Positions 6,526 to 13,764 of a stretch of 17,921 bases of DNA are shown one piece after another. Position 1 is the first letter of the stretch. Each line of letters begins with the position of its first letter. A program made the position numbers and the translations under genes. Location of the stretch: contig DBFBGQ010000017.1 of assembly GCA_048201975.1 (NCBI GenBank), positions 1 through 17,921 of the forward strand, in the 5' to 3' direction. Under the pieces are notes generated by a model, which was not told the DNA's origin, ran no database searches, and saw only the letters and a program-made list of their open reading frames with translations. The DNA is from Egerieenecus sp048201975 (GTDB taxonomy: Bacteria > Bacillota > Clostridia > Christensenellales > Aristaeellaceae).

Positions 6526-6795
6526 TCAGGCCAGACCATGCTTCACCCGGTCCCGTTCCTCAGCGCGCTTGGCGTTGTTGAAGCGGTCCAGGGTACCCAC
6601 CAGATATCCGGTAATCCGCCGGATGCGCTGGAAGGGCTGATTGCCGAAGTCATAGGACAGGTCCACATAATCCCCGTCCACATGGATGTCAATGCCAAAG
6701 GGCTCTTTGCCAAATTTCTGCTTGGCGCGCTGAATGTAGGCGTTGATCTCCTGCTGTTCCAGCTCGCCGCCGGTGACCTGCACATGGCATGCCAT
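6526..6795 (-). CDS. Small NrdD-like protein (anaerobic ribonucleotide reductase-related)
   Basis: An 89-residue soluble protein. The C-terminal half (about IDIHVDGDYVDLSYDF, then PFQRIRRITGYLVGTLDRFN and AKRAEERDRVKH) matches short clostridial proteins that are commonly annotated as anaerobic ribonucleoside-triphosphate reductase. It is far too short to be that enzyme: it lacks the glycyl-radical site and the catalytic barrel. It may be a stand-alone relative of a reductase segment or a regulatory partner; the function is unproven. The start is either ATG 6795 or the GTG just before it at 6798. AAAGGAG (complement of 6806-6812) serves both. A probable promoter lies immediately upstream and a strong terminator downstream, so it appears to be transcribed alone. 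Confidence 0.8.
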   Translation of the reverse strand: MACHVQVTGGELEQQEINAYIQRAKQKFGKEPFGIDIHVDGDYVDLSYDFGNQPFQRIRRITGYLVGTLDRFNNAKRAEERDRVKHGLA

Positions 6796-6820
6796 CACGC
6801 ATCATCTCCTTTGTAGGGTA

Positions 6821-6849
6821 AGTATACCACCATTTGGGGAGCATGAAAC
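6821..6849 (-). promoter_or_regulatory. Probable promoter of the small NrdD-like gene
   Basis: On the minus strand, TATACT (complement of 6821-6826, five of six matches) sits 17 bases after GTTTCA (complement of 6844-6849, a weak three-of-six -35). Transcription would start near 6814, only about 19 bases before the start codon, leaving just room for the ribosome binding site. Confidence 0.45.
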
Positions 6850-6880
6850 GTTTTTTCTGCATATGGACAGAAGTTTGTCG

Positions 6881-6902
6881 AAAACCACCATATTTTGTGG
6901 TT
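6881..6902 (-). terminator. Weak terminator-like hairpin after the small basic ORF
   Basis: AACCAC at 6883-6888 pairs with GTGGTT at 6897-6902 around an 8-base loop. On the minus strand the second arm runs into TTTTCG. The stem touches the stop codon of the 27-codon ORF. The T-tract is short, but the position fits the end of the core operon. Confidence 0.45.
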
Positions 6903-6985
6903 TAGTGTTGCACGGGGCGTTTGCGCAGGGAGATTTTTTTCTTTTCCAGGACGAACAGCCGGGAAGGGCGCTTGGTTGCGGGCAT
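6902..6985 (-). CDS. 27-residue strongly basic small protein, unrecognised
   Basis: A short ORF, 27 residues plus stop, at the distal end of the core operon, 32 bases after the rpe stop. The case for translation is a near-ideal ribosome binding site, AAAGGAGG ending 8 bases before the ATG, and a hairpin right at the stop codon. The peptide starts MPATKRPSRLF, continues with VLEKKKISLRKR and ends PVQH. It has nine Lys or Arg and a single Glu, no Cys and no membrane segment. In Bacillus the gene for the 26-residue sporulation peptide SpoVM lies near this place, but the sequence is unlike SpoVM. The charge suggests RNA, ribosome or membrane-surface binding. I do not recognise a family, and function is not assigned. 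Confidence 0.55.
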   Translation of the reverse strand: MPATKRPSRLFVLEKKKISLRKRPVQH

Positions 6986-7017
6986 GGCTTCGGCCTCCTT
7001 TCCCGGATAGGATGCCC

Positions 7018-7656
7018 TCAGGGCAGGGCGTGTATCCGCTGGATATCCGCCTGGGGATCGGGGGCACGATACAGGGCGGTGCCCAGCACGGCCACATCCA
7101 GCCCGGCGGCCTTGAGCAGGGGCAGGTTGGCCAGGCTGACGCCGCCGTCCGCCTGGATGAGCCCGGTATAGCCCATGGCGCGCAGGCGGCGAATCTTTTC
7201 CACCTGCCCGGTCATAAAGCGCTGGCCGCCAAAGCCCGGCTCCACGGTCATCACCAGCACCATATCGCACAGGGGCAGCGCCTCCCGGATGCATTCCGCG
7301 TCCGTGGCGGGCTTCAGGGACACGCTGGGATGGGCGCCCAGGCGGCGGATCTCTCTTAGCAGGGCGGGCAGGTCCCGGGCGGCTTCCGCGTGAACGGTGA
7401 GCCAGGCGGCTCCGGCGGAGATAAAGGCCTCGGCGTAGTCCTCCGGGTGGGCGATCATCAAATGCACGTCCAGGGGAACGTCGAAGCGGCCGCGCAGGGC
7501 CCGGACCAGGCTGGGGCCATAGCTCAGGTTGGGGACGAAGCAGCCGTCCATGATGTCCACATGGAGCCAGTCGCAGCCCGCGTCCACCATCCGCTGGGCT
7601 TCCTCCCCCAGCCGCAGGGGATCGGCGGCGAGAATCGACGGAGATACCTTAATCAT
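7018..7656 (-). CDS. rpe: Ribulose-phosphate 3-epimerase
   Basis: A cytoplasmic TIM-barrel enzyme of 212 residues that interconverts ribulose 5-phosphate and xylulose 5-phosphate in the pentose phosphate pathway. Metal and catalytic residues are all visible: SPSILAAD at the N-terminus, His32 and Asp34 in LHVDIMDG, His65 in DVHLMIAHPEDY, the glycine-rich GFGGQRF segment (about 141-147) and Asp170 in QADGGV. Length is normal for the family. The ATG at 7656 has GGAGG 7 bases upstream and overlaps the end of rsgA by 8 bases, so the two are probably translationally coupled. It closes the conserved prpC-prkC-rsgA-rpe order known from Bacillus and clostridia. Confidence 0.96.
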   Translation of the reverse strand: MIKVSPSILAADPLRLGEEAQRMVDAGCDWLHVDIMDGCFVPNLSYGPSLVRALRGRFDVPLDVHLMIAHPEDYAEAFISAGAAWLTVHAEAARDLPALLREIRRLGAHPSVSLKPATDAECIREALPLCDMVLVMTVEPGFGGQRFMTGQVEKIRRLRAMGYTGLIQADGGVSLANLPLLKAAGLDVAVLGTALYRAPDPQADIQRIHALP

Positions 7657-8527
7657 AGCGTTCCCTCCAAGCCTTGCGTACATCGGCCAGCAGCTCCCGG
7701 TAGCGCGCCACCCGCAGGGGGTCCAACTCCCCGGCGGCCACGGCGGCGGTAACGGCGCAACCCGGCTCCGAATCATGATAACAGGGGGCGAAGCGGCAGC
7801 AGCCTTCGTAGGGGGCGAACTCGGGGTAGGCATCCTTGAGGGTCACGGGGTCCATGCCGCCCTCCATTTCCAGCAGGCTGAAGCCGGCGGTATCCAGCAC
7901 CCGCAGGCCGCGGGCCTCTAGCAGCTCCGCATGGCGGGTGGTGTTTTTGCCCCGCTGGATCTTCTGGCTGATATCCCCGGTTTCCACCCCCAGGCCGGTG
8001 AGGGCGTTGAGCAGGGTGCTCTTTCCCACCCCGGACAGCCCGGCAAAGCAGCACAGGCGGCCGGTCATGGCCTGGCGCAGGGCGTCCAGCCCCTGGCCCG
8101 TGCGGGCGCTCACCGGATAGACCGGGGCTTCCGCCCGGGCGTACTGCCGGGCCAGCTCCCCGGCCAGTGCGCCGTCCAGGTCGCACTTGTTCACCACCAG
8201 GGCCGCTTCCATGCCCTGCTGCCGGGCGCGGACCAGCAGCCGGTCCACCAGCAGCAGGTCCGGGGCTGGGACGGGCGCGGCCACGATGAGCATCAGCTCC
8301 ACGTTGGCCACGGGAGGGCGGATGCACTGGGTCTTCCGGGGGAGGATGTCCTCCACCCAACCATGCTCCTCCTCCGCCCCGGGGGTAAAGCGGATGGCGT
8401 CCCCCACCAGGGGCGAAAGCCCCAGGCGGCGGAACTTTTTTTTGCAGCGGAGGACGAACTCCTCCCCCGCGGGGGTTCGGGCGGTATACAGCCCGCCCAT
8501 GCCGCGGACGATGACGCCCTGCAGCAT
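7649..8527 (-). CDS. rsgA: Ribosome small subunit-dependent GTPase RsgA
   Basis: A 292-residue circularly permuted GTPase that acts in late maturation of the 30S ribosomal subunit. The N-terminal OB-fold (about 1-68) is followed by G4 NKCD, then G1 GLSGVGKSTLLN and G3 DTAGF, the permuted order typical of the family. The C-terminal zinc site reads CCRFAPCYHDSEPGCAV. The start at 8527 fits the family (MLQGVIVRGMGGLYTA). Its ribosome binding site is odd: a strong GGAGG (complement of 8553-8557) lies 25 bases upstream with no ATG, GTG or TTG at normal distance, and only AAGG directly precedes the ATG. It follows prkC by 41 bases. In Bacillus the homologue (CpgA/YloQ) is a substrate of the kinase encoded next to it. 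Confidence 0.96.
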   Translation of the reverse strand: MLQGVIVRGMGGLYTARTPAGEEFVLRCKKKFRRLGLSPLVGDAIRFTPGAEEEHGWVEDILPRKTQCIRPPVANVELMLIVAAPVPAPDLLLVDRLLVRARQQGMEAALVVNKCDLDGALAGELARQYARAEAPVYPVSARTGQGLDALRQAMTGRLCCFAGLSGVGKSTLLNALTGLGVETGDISQKIQRGKNTTRHAELLEARGLRVLDTAGFSLLEMEGGMDPVTLKDAYPEFAPYEGCCRFAPCYHDSEPGCAVTAAVAAGELDPLRVARYRELLADVRKAWRERYD

Positions 8528-8568
8528 GCCTTGCGTTTTTTCCGTAGGGATGCCTCCTGTTCTGCGGC

Positions 8569-10470
8569 TTATTCGAGGGTTACCGTGCGCTGGTAGGCGA
8601 AGCTGCCGTCCAGGTATACCCGGCAGACGTAGCTGCCCGCCAGGGTGCTTTCGATGGAGACGGTGGTGCTCCGGGGCGTTTCAGGGTCCAGGGTGGCGGC
8701 GTAGACCTCGTCTTCCACGCCGCTATCATCCACCAGGGTGACCCGGACGCTGATGCTCTGCTGGCTCTCAGGCAGGGTGATATCCACCAGGGCGGTGTGC
8801 ACCAGGCTGGCCACCCGGTACACCGACAGGGATACGGCGGTGCCCTGGATCACCTGGGTGCCCGCCACGGGCTGCTGCAGGGCGACCATGCCGTGCTGGT
8901 TGGCCTCGGCGGAGTCCACGGATTGGATCTGTGTGTTCAGGGTGAGCCCGGCGCTGGCCAGCAGCTCCCGGGCCTCCTGGAGGCTCTTGCCCACCAGGTT
9001 GGGCACATAGGCGCTGCCGCCGGAGACGGTGACCTGCACAATGTCCCCGGAGGCGCAGGTGCTGCCCGCATCGGGGGTCTGGGTGAGGATGGTGTCCACG
9101 GGCTGATCGGAGACCACCTTTTCCACCACGGCCAGGGTAAGGCCGGCGGCCTGGAGCATGGGAATGGCCTCGGCGGTGGTGGACCCGGTGATGGCGGGAA
9201 CCTGCTGGGCCGAGGGACCCTTGGAGACGGTGATGACCACGGTGTCGCCCTTTTTCAGGGTGGTATCCATTTCCGGGGCTTGCAGGATCACCGTGCCCGC
9301 GGGAACGGTGGGATGGTTCACCTCGATGATCTCCAATTGCAGGTCGGCCCGGGAAGCCAGGCGCTGGGCGGTGACCACATCGGCCCCCATCAGGTCGGGC
9401 ACGGTGGTGCTGGTGACCACCCGCTCATAGATGGCGCCGCCGCCCAGGTACAGCCCGTAGAACACCAGCCCGGCCATGATGAGGCTGAGCAGCGTCCACA
9501 TGGCGGTGCGGTGGGGATGGACCTGGTAGCGCTGCCGGGGCGGGACCTTGCGGGCCTGGGAGGTGGAATCCGCGCCGCCGGGCCGCCGCTCGGGGGGCTG
9601 GGGCGCGGGGATGGGCATGGCCTCCACCAGGCGGGGCTGCATGCGGTCGGTGCGTCCCTCCAGGGCCAGGCGCAGCTCGGAGGCCATTTCCATGGCGCTC
9701 TGGTAGCGGTACTTGGGGTTTTTCTCCATGGCCATCATGCACACGTGGCTGATGGCCTGGGGCACGTCGGGGGCGATGGACTCAATGGGGGCGGGCTTGG
9801 CGTGCAGGTGCTGCATGGCCACGGCCACGGGGCTATCCCCGTCGAAGGGCACCCGCCCGGTGAGCATTTCATAGAGTACCACGCCGCAGCTGTAAATATC
9901 GCTGCGGGCGTCGGCGGGTTGGCCGGAGGCCTGCTCGGGGCTGAAATAATGCACGGAGCCCATGACGCTGTCCCCGCGGGTGAGAGTGGAGCTGTCCGCC
10001 ATGCGGGCGATGCCGAAGTCCGCCACCTTCACATGGCCGTCGGCGTTGACCAGGATGTTTTGCGGCTTGATATCCCGGTGAATGATGCCGTTTTGATGGG
10101 CGTGCTGAAGGGCGGAGAGGATGCGGATGGCCACCTGGGCCGCCGCCTGGGGGTTCAGCCGGCCCTTCTCCTGGATCAGCTCCTTGAGGGTTTTCCCCTG
10201 GACATATTCCATGACCAGGTAACGGTTTTCCCCGTCCATGCCCACGTCCAGCAGGTTGACGATGTTGTGGTGGGTCATTTTGCTGGCGGCCTCGGCCTCC
10301 CGCTGGAAGCGGCCCACAAATTCCGCATCCTGGTTAAACTCCGGCCGGAGGACCTTCACGGCCACGCTGTGCCCGGTGCGCATGTCAATGGCCCGGTACA
10401 CAATGGCCATGCCTCCCCGGCCGATCTGCTCCACCAGACGGTAGCGGTCGGCAAGGATTTTTTCGCTCAT
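8569..10470 (-). CDS. prkC: PASTA-domain Ser/Thr protein kinase (PrkC/Stk1 type)
   Basis: A 633-residue membrane kinase that senses muropeptides or lipid II outside and phosphorylates growth and wall-synthesis proteins inside. The kinase domain (about 10-272) is intact: Gly-rich loop GRGGMA, Lys39 (VAVKVL), catalytic HRDIKPQN (Asp133), DFG (151-153) and SPEQ. A Pro/Arg-rich juxtamembrane linker leads to one membrane helix (about 323-346). Three PASTA repeats follow outside (about 355-420, 422-485 and 487-552). The last 80 residues form a beta-rich, Ig-like tail (VALDITLPE-type strands) outside the PASTA region. The start has GGAGG upstream and overlaps the prpC stop as ATGA, so kinase and phosphatase are coupled. 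Confidence 0.96.
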   Translation of the reverse strand: MSEKILADRYRLVEQIGRGGMAIVYRAIDMRTGHSVAVKVLRPEFNQDAEFVGRFQREAEAASKMTHHNIVNLLDVGMDGENRYLVMEYVQGKTLKELIQEKGRLNPQAAAQVAIRILSALQHAHQNGIIHRDIKPQNILVNADGHVKVADFGIARMADSSTLTRGDSVMGSVHYFSPEQASGQPADARSDIYSCGVVLYEMLTGRVPFDGDSPVAVAMQHLHAKPAPIESIAPDVPQAISHVCMMAMEKNPKYRYQSAMEMASELRLALEGRTDRMQPRLVEAMPIPAPQPPERRPGGADSTSQARKVPPRQRYQVHPHRTAMWTLLSLIMAGLVFYGLYLGGGAIYERVVTSTTVPDLMGADVVTAQRLASRADLQLEIIEVNHPTVPAGTVILQAPEMDTTLKKGDTVVITVSKGPSAQQVPAITGSTTAEAIPMLQAAGLTLAVVEKVVSDQPVDTILTQTPDAGSTCASGDIVQVTVSGGSAYVPNLVGKSLQEARELLASAGLTLNTQIQSVDSAEANQHGMVALQQPVAGTQVIQGTAVSLSVYRVASLVHTALVDITLPESQQSISVRVTLVDDSGVEDEVYAATLDPETPRSTTVSIESTLAGSYVCRVYLDGSFAYQRTVTLE

Positions 10471-11174
10471 TGCGCCCCCTCCTCATCCTTGACGATGACA
10501 AAGGAGATGTTATCCCTTCCGCCGTGGTCCAGGGCGGCGCGCAGGAGCTGGTCGGCGGCGGCTTCGGGGGCGTTTTCCCGCAGGATGCGGGCCATTTCCG
10601 CGTCCTCCACCATGCCGGAGAGGCCGTCGGAGCAGATCAGCCACAGATCGCCCTTGCAGCGCTCCTGGGTAATCAGGTCCACGTCGATGGTTTCGTCGGT
10701 GCCCACGGCCCGGGTGATCACGTTGCGCATGGGATGATGGGCGGCCTGCTCCTGGGTGAGGACCCCCTGCTCCACCAGCTCCTGCACCAGGGAATGGTCC
10801 CGGGTGACCTGGGTGAGCTTGCCCTCCCGCAGCAGGTAGGCGCGGCTGTCCCCCACATGGGCCAGGAAAACCGCCCCAGGGGCAGCCCAGAGCACGGTGA
10901 GGGTGGTGCCCATGCCGGAGAGCTCCGCCTCCTCCCGCTGGCGCAGGTAGAGGCGGCGGTTCACCGCCTCCACGGCGGTTCGCAGCAGCCGCAGGTCGGG
11001 GGACTTCCCCTTGAGGAATTTCTCCAGGCCGTCCCGAGCGCCGGCGGAGGCCACTTCGCCTCCCTTGTGGCCGCCCATGCCGTCGGCGACCCCGTACAGA
11101 CCCTCCAGGACGATCAGCGCATCCTGGTTATTGGTCCGGAGCTTTCCTACATCGGTTCGGGTAACGCAGATCAT
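10467..11174 (-). CDS. prpC: PP2C-family Ser/Thr protein phosphatase (PrpC/Stp type)
   Basis: A 235-residue cytoplasmic metal-dependent phosphatase that reverses the action of the neighbouring PASTA kinase. PP2C motifs are in order: RTNNQDA near the N-terminus, DGMGGHKGG, GMGTTLTV, HVGDSRAYLL, TRDHSL, CSDGLSGMV and the C-terminal GGRDNISFVIV, which together hold the Asp residues of the two-metal centre. The open frame extends further upstream, but those residues look like out-of-frame rlmN. ATG 11174 is chosen because AAAGGAG lies 9 bases before it and the protein then has the normal family start (MICVTRTDVGKLR). It begins 14 bases after the rlmN stop. Confidence 0.96.
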   Translation of the reverse strand: MICVTRTDVGKLRTNNQDALIVLEGLYGVADGMGGHKGGEVASAGARDGLEKFLKGKSPDLRLLRTAVEAVNRRLYLRQREEAELSGMGTTLTVLWAAPGAVFLAHVGDSRAYLLREGKLTQVTRDHSLVQELVEQGVLTQEQAAHHPMRNVITRAVGTDETIDVDLITQERCKGDLWLICSDGLSGMVEDAEMARILRENAPEAAADQLLRAALDHGGRDNISFVIVKDEEGAQ

Positions 11175-11188
11175 GGGCACGCACTCCT

Positions 11189-12238
11189 TTACTGGGCAGG
11201 GATCCGGCCGGATTCCGCCAGGGTTTTGCGGCGCAGCTGGCCGCAGGCGCCGTCGATATCGTCCCCCATCTCCCGGCGGCGGGTGGCGGAGATGTGGCAG
11301 GCTTCCAGGGTTTGCAGGAAGCGACGGACGGTGGCCTCGTCCACGGAGCGCAGGTCGCGCTCCTTCACGGCGTTCAGGGGGATGAGGTTCACGTGGCATT
11401 GCAGCCCCCGCAGGCGGGAGGCCAGCTCCCGGGCATGGCGCTCCTCGCAGTTGACGCCCCCCACCAGGGCGTATTCAAACACCACCCGGCGGCCGGTCTT
11501 GCGCACGTAGTGCCGGCAGGCCTCCAGCAGATCCGCCATGGGGTAGACCTTGGCGATGGGCATGGTCTGGCGGCGGATCTCGTCGTTGGGGGCGTGGAGG
11601 GAGACGCTGAGGGTAACGGGCAGGTCCTCCTGGGCCAGGTCATAGATGCGGGGCACCAGCCCGCAGGTGGACAGGGACACGCTGCGCAGAGAGATGCACA
11701 GCCCCTGGGGCTCCCGGAGCAGGCGGAGGAACTTCATCACGTTGTCGTAGTTATCAAGGGGTTCGCCGCTGCCCATGAGCACCACGTTGTGCACCCGCTC
11801 CCCATCGGCGAGGAAGCGGTTGGCGGCGGTGATTTCCCCCAGCATTTCCCCGGGGGTCAGGGAGCGGACGCAGCCGTCAAGGGTGCTGGCGCAGAAGGTG
11901 CAGCCCATGCGGCAGCCCACCTGGGTGGAGATGCACAGGGTGCGCCCGTAATGATACTTCATCAGCACCCCTTCCACGCAGTTGCCGTCCCTGAGGCCGA
12001 AGAGAAACTTCACCGTATCGTCCAGCTTGGAGCGGCGGTGGGTGAGGATCTCCACGGGCTGGTCCACGGCCTGGGTTTGCAGCTGCTCCCGCAGGGGCTT
12101 GGGCAGGTTGGACATTTCCGAAAAGCGCGCGCCCTTGTGCAGCCAGGCGAAAAGCTGTCCGGCGCGAAAGCCGGGCAGCCCCGCCGAGAGGCACCAGTCC
12201 TTGAGCTCGGCGGGGGTGAGGCTCATCAGCTCGGTCAT
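11189..12238 (-). CDS. rlmN: Dual-specificity RNA methyltransferase RlmN
   Basis: A 349-residue radical-SAM enzyme that methylates C2 of adenosine in 23S rRNA (A2503) and some tRNAs. The 4Fe-4S-binding CxxxCxxC is CRMGCTFC (Cys109, 113, 116). The Cys that carries the transient methyl group is Cys332 in DDIDGACGQL. Other family blocks are visible: GNCVEGVLM, MGSGEPLDNYDNV and SLHAPNDEIRRQTMPI. The start has GGGAGG 5 bases upstream, and its ATG overlaps the rsmB stop as ATGA, showing tight coupling. Length is normal. In the Bacillus order the corresponding gene is yloN. Confidence 0.96.
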   Translation of the reverse strand: MTELMSLTPAELKDWCLSAGLPGFRAGQLFAWLHKGARFSEMSNLPKPLREQLQTQAVDQPVEILTHRRSKLDDTVKFLFGLRDGNCVEGVLMKYHYGRTLCISTQVGCRMGCTFCASTLDGCVRSLTPGEMLGEITAANRFLADGERVHNVVLMGSGEPLDNYDNVMKFLRLLREPQGLCISLRSVSLSTCGLVPRIYDLAQEDLPVTLSVSLHAPNDEIRRQTMPIAKVYPMADLLEACRHYVRKTGRRVVFEYALVGGVNCEERHARELASRLRGLQCHVNLIPLNAVKERDLRSVDEATVRRFLQTLEACHISATRRREMGDDIDGACGQLRRKTLAESGRIPAQ

Positions 12239-13746
12239 GGCTTCCTCCCCATGCGGGCGATGAAGAACCCGTCCAGATGATCCCGGTGGGGCAGCAGCTG
12301 CAGGCCGTTTTCGCCGTAGCGCTGGCGCAGGGCGTCGGGGAAGCTCTCCGGCAGGGGGAGCAGGGCGAACTCCGGGTGCCCGTCCAGGAAGCGGCGCAGC
12401 TGCAGGGCGTTTTCCTCCGGGAGGATGGAGCAGGTGCTGTACACCAGCTGTCCCCCGGGGCGGACGTAGCGGCAGCAGGTTTCCAGCAGGGCCTGCTGGG
12501 TTTTGGTCAGCGCCTCCACGTCCTGGGGGGTGACGCGGTATTTCACGTCGGGCTTGCCGGCCATTACGCCGGTGCCCGAGCAGGGAGCGTCCAGCAGCAC
12601 GGCGTCCATGGTCCCCGCTAGGTCCTCGCGGAGGATGGTGGCGTCCCGGGCCATGGGGCGGACGTTATCCAGGCGCAGGCGGCGGGCCTGGGCCTCGATG
12701 AGCTTCACCCGGTGGGGATGCAGATCCCAGGATTGGACCCGGCCGGTGCCGTTGAGCCGCTCGGCCAGGTAGCAGGTTTTGCCTCCGGGGGCGGCGCACA
12801 CGTCCAGCGCCTGCATGCCAGGCCGCGTCTGGATGGCCAGGGCGGCGAACATGCTGCTCTGGCTCTGGATGCTGAAGCGGCCGGCCTGGAAGTCCGCGTC
12901 CCGGGCGATATCCGCCGCGCCGTGGATGATGTAGGCGTCCGGGGCCAGGCCCTTCTCCCACTGCCACACCTTGCCCGCCAGAAGCTTTTCAAAGCCGGGG
13001 CGGTCCAGGCAGGTGAGGTTGGGGCGCAGGGTGATGCCCGCGTCCCGCTGGCGGTAGGCGGCGATGGCGGCGGCGGTTTCGGGGCCGTAGGCGTCCAGGA
13101 GGCGCTGGGCCAGCCACAGGGGCAGGGACTGGGTGACGGAGAGGTGCAGCGCGGGGTCGGCGGCGGGGTCGGGGTAGACGATGCTGTCCCGGTCCCGGTC
13201 CAGGCCGCGGAGAATGGCGTTGCACGCCCCCGCCAGGCCCGGCATGCCCGCGTCCTTGCACAGGGCCACGGCGGTGTTCACCGCGGCGCTGGCGGGAATT
13301 TTATCGTAGAGCAGCAGCTGGCAGGCCCCCAGGCGCAGGATCACGCGCAGCTTCACGTCGGTGTCTTCCTTGCGCAGGAAATCCTTCAGGGCCCAGTCCA
13401 GGCGCAGCTGATTTTCGAGGGTATCGTAGACCAGGCTGGCGGCCAGGCGGCGATCCGCGGGACGCAGGCCGCTGCGGGACAGCTGCCGGTCCAGCGCCAG
13501 GGCGGCGTAGGCGCCGTTTTCCGCCACCTCGCACAGCACGCGAAAGGCGGCGCGGCGGGCGGCCAGGCCATCGCCGGGGGGCGTCTGCCGCCGGGGAGCG
13601 GTGGAATGCGCTCCGGCAGGGCGCGCGGCGGTTCGGGGACCGGCGGAATGCGGACCGGCAGGGCGCGCGGCGGTTCGGGGACCGGCGGAATGCGCTCCAG
13701 CGGGGCGTGGGCCGCGGGTGCGGGGATCTTTCTGTTGATCGCTCAT
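12235..13746 (-). CDS. rsmB: 16S rRNA (cytosine-967-C5) methyltransferase RsmB with repeat-bearing N-terminal extension
   Basis: A 503-residue SAM-dependent enzyme that makes m5C967 in 16S rRNA. From about residue 60 the NusB-like RNA-binding domain begins (GLAARRAAFRVLCEV). The Rossmann methyltransferase domain follows with the SAM motif VCAAPGGKT (about 316-324), Cys389 in DAPCSGTGVM and the catalytic Cys439 in STCSILPEEN. The first 58 residues are unusual: low complexity, rich in Arg, Pro, Ala, Gly and His, with a 14-residue unit (RPAGAHSAGPRTAA) repeated two and a half times. Family members are normally about 430-450 residues and start near the NusB domain. The ATG at 13746 has GAGGAG closely upstream, so the extension is probably translated. 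It starts 18 bases after fmt. Confidence 0.94.
   Translation of the reverse strand: MSDQQKDPRTRGPRPAGAHSAGPRTAARPAGPHSAGPRTAARPAGAHSTAPRRQTPPGDGLAARRAAFRVLCEVAENGAYAALALDRQLSRSGLRPADRRLAASLVYDTLENQLRLDWALKDFLRKEDTDVKLRVILRLGACQLLLYDKIPASAAVNTAVALCKDAGMPGLAGACNAILRGLDRDRDSIVYPDPAADPALHLSVTQSLPLWLAQRLLDAYGPETAAAIAAYRQRDAGITLRPNLTCLDRPGFEKLLAGKVWQWEKGLAPDAYIIHGAADIARDADFQAGRFSIQSQSSMFAALAIQTRPGMQALDVCAAPGGKTCYLAERLNGTGRVQSWDLHPHRVKLIEAQARRLRLDNVRPMARDATILREDLAGTMDAVLLDAPCSGTGVMAGKPDVKYRVTPQDVEALTKTQQALLETCCRYVRPGGQLVYSTCSILPEENALQLRRFLDGHPEFALLPLPESFPDALRQRYGENGLQLLPHRDHLDGFFIARMGRKP
13603..13710 (-). repeat. 42-bp tandem repeat inside rsmB
   Basis: Two adjacent 42-base units (13603-13644 and 13645-13686) are almost identical, differing only where GCGCTCCGG becomes GCGGACCGG. 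A diverged partial third unit follows (from 13687). The 42-base period equals 14 codons, so copy-number change would keep the frame. It encodes the RPAG(A/P)HSAGPRTAA repeat of the RsmB extension. Confidence 0.85.
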
Positions 13747-13764
13747 AGAAACTCCTCTGTATGG

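Noticed and set aside
6294..6581. Plus-strand open frame after the divergent promoter
   Set aside because: It passes through a repeat copy and a terminator stem and overlaps the end of the NrdD-like gene antisense. The ribosome binding site is weak and no family is recognised.
6902..6985. Identifying the small basic ORF as spoVM or rpmB
   Set aside because: Position is suggestive, but the peptide lacks the SpoVM pattern (amphipathic FYTIKLPKFLGG-type start) and is too short and unlike ribosomal protein L28.
8797..10737. Long plus-strand open frame of 646 codons opposite prkC
   Set aside because: Antisense to the intact kinase gene; Gly/His-rich, no recognisable domain.
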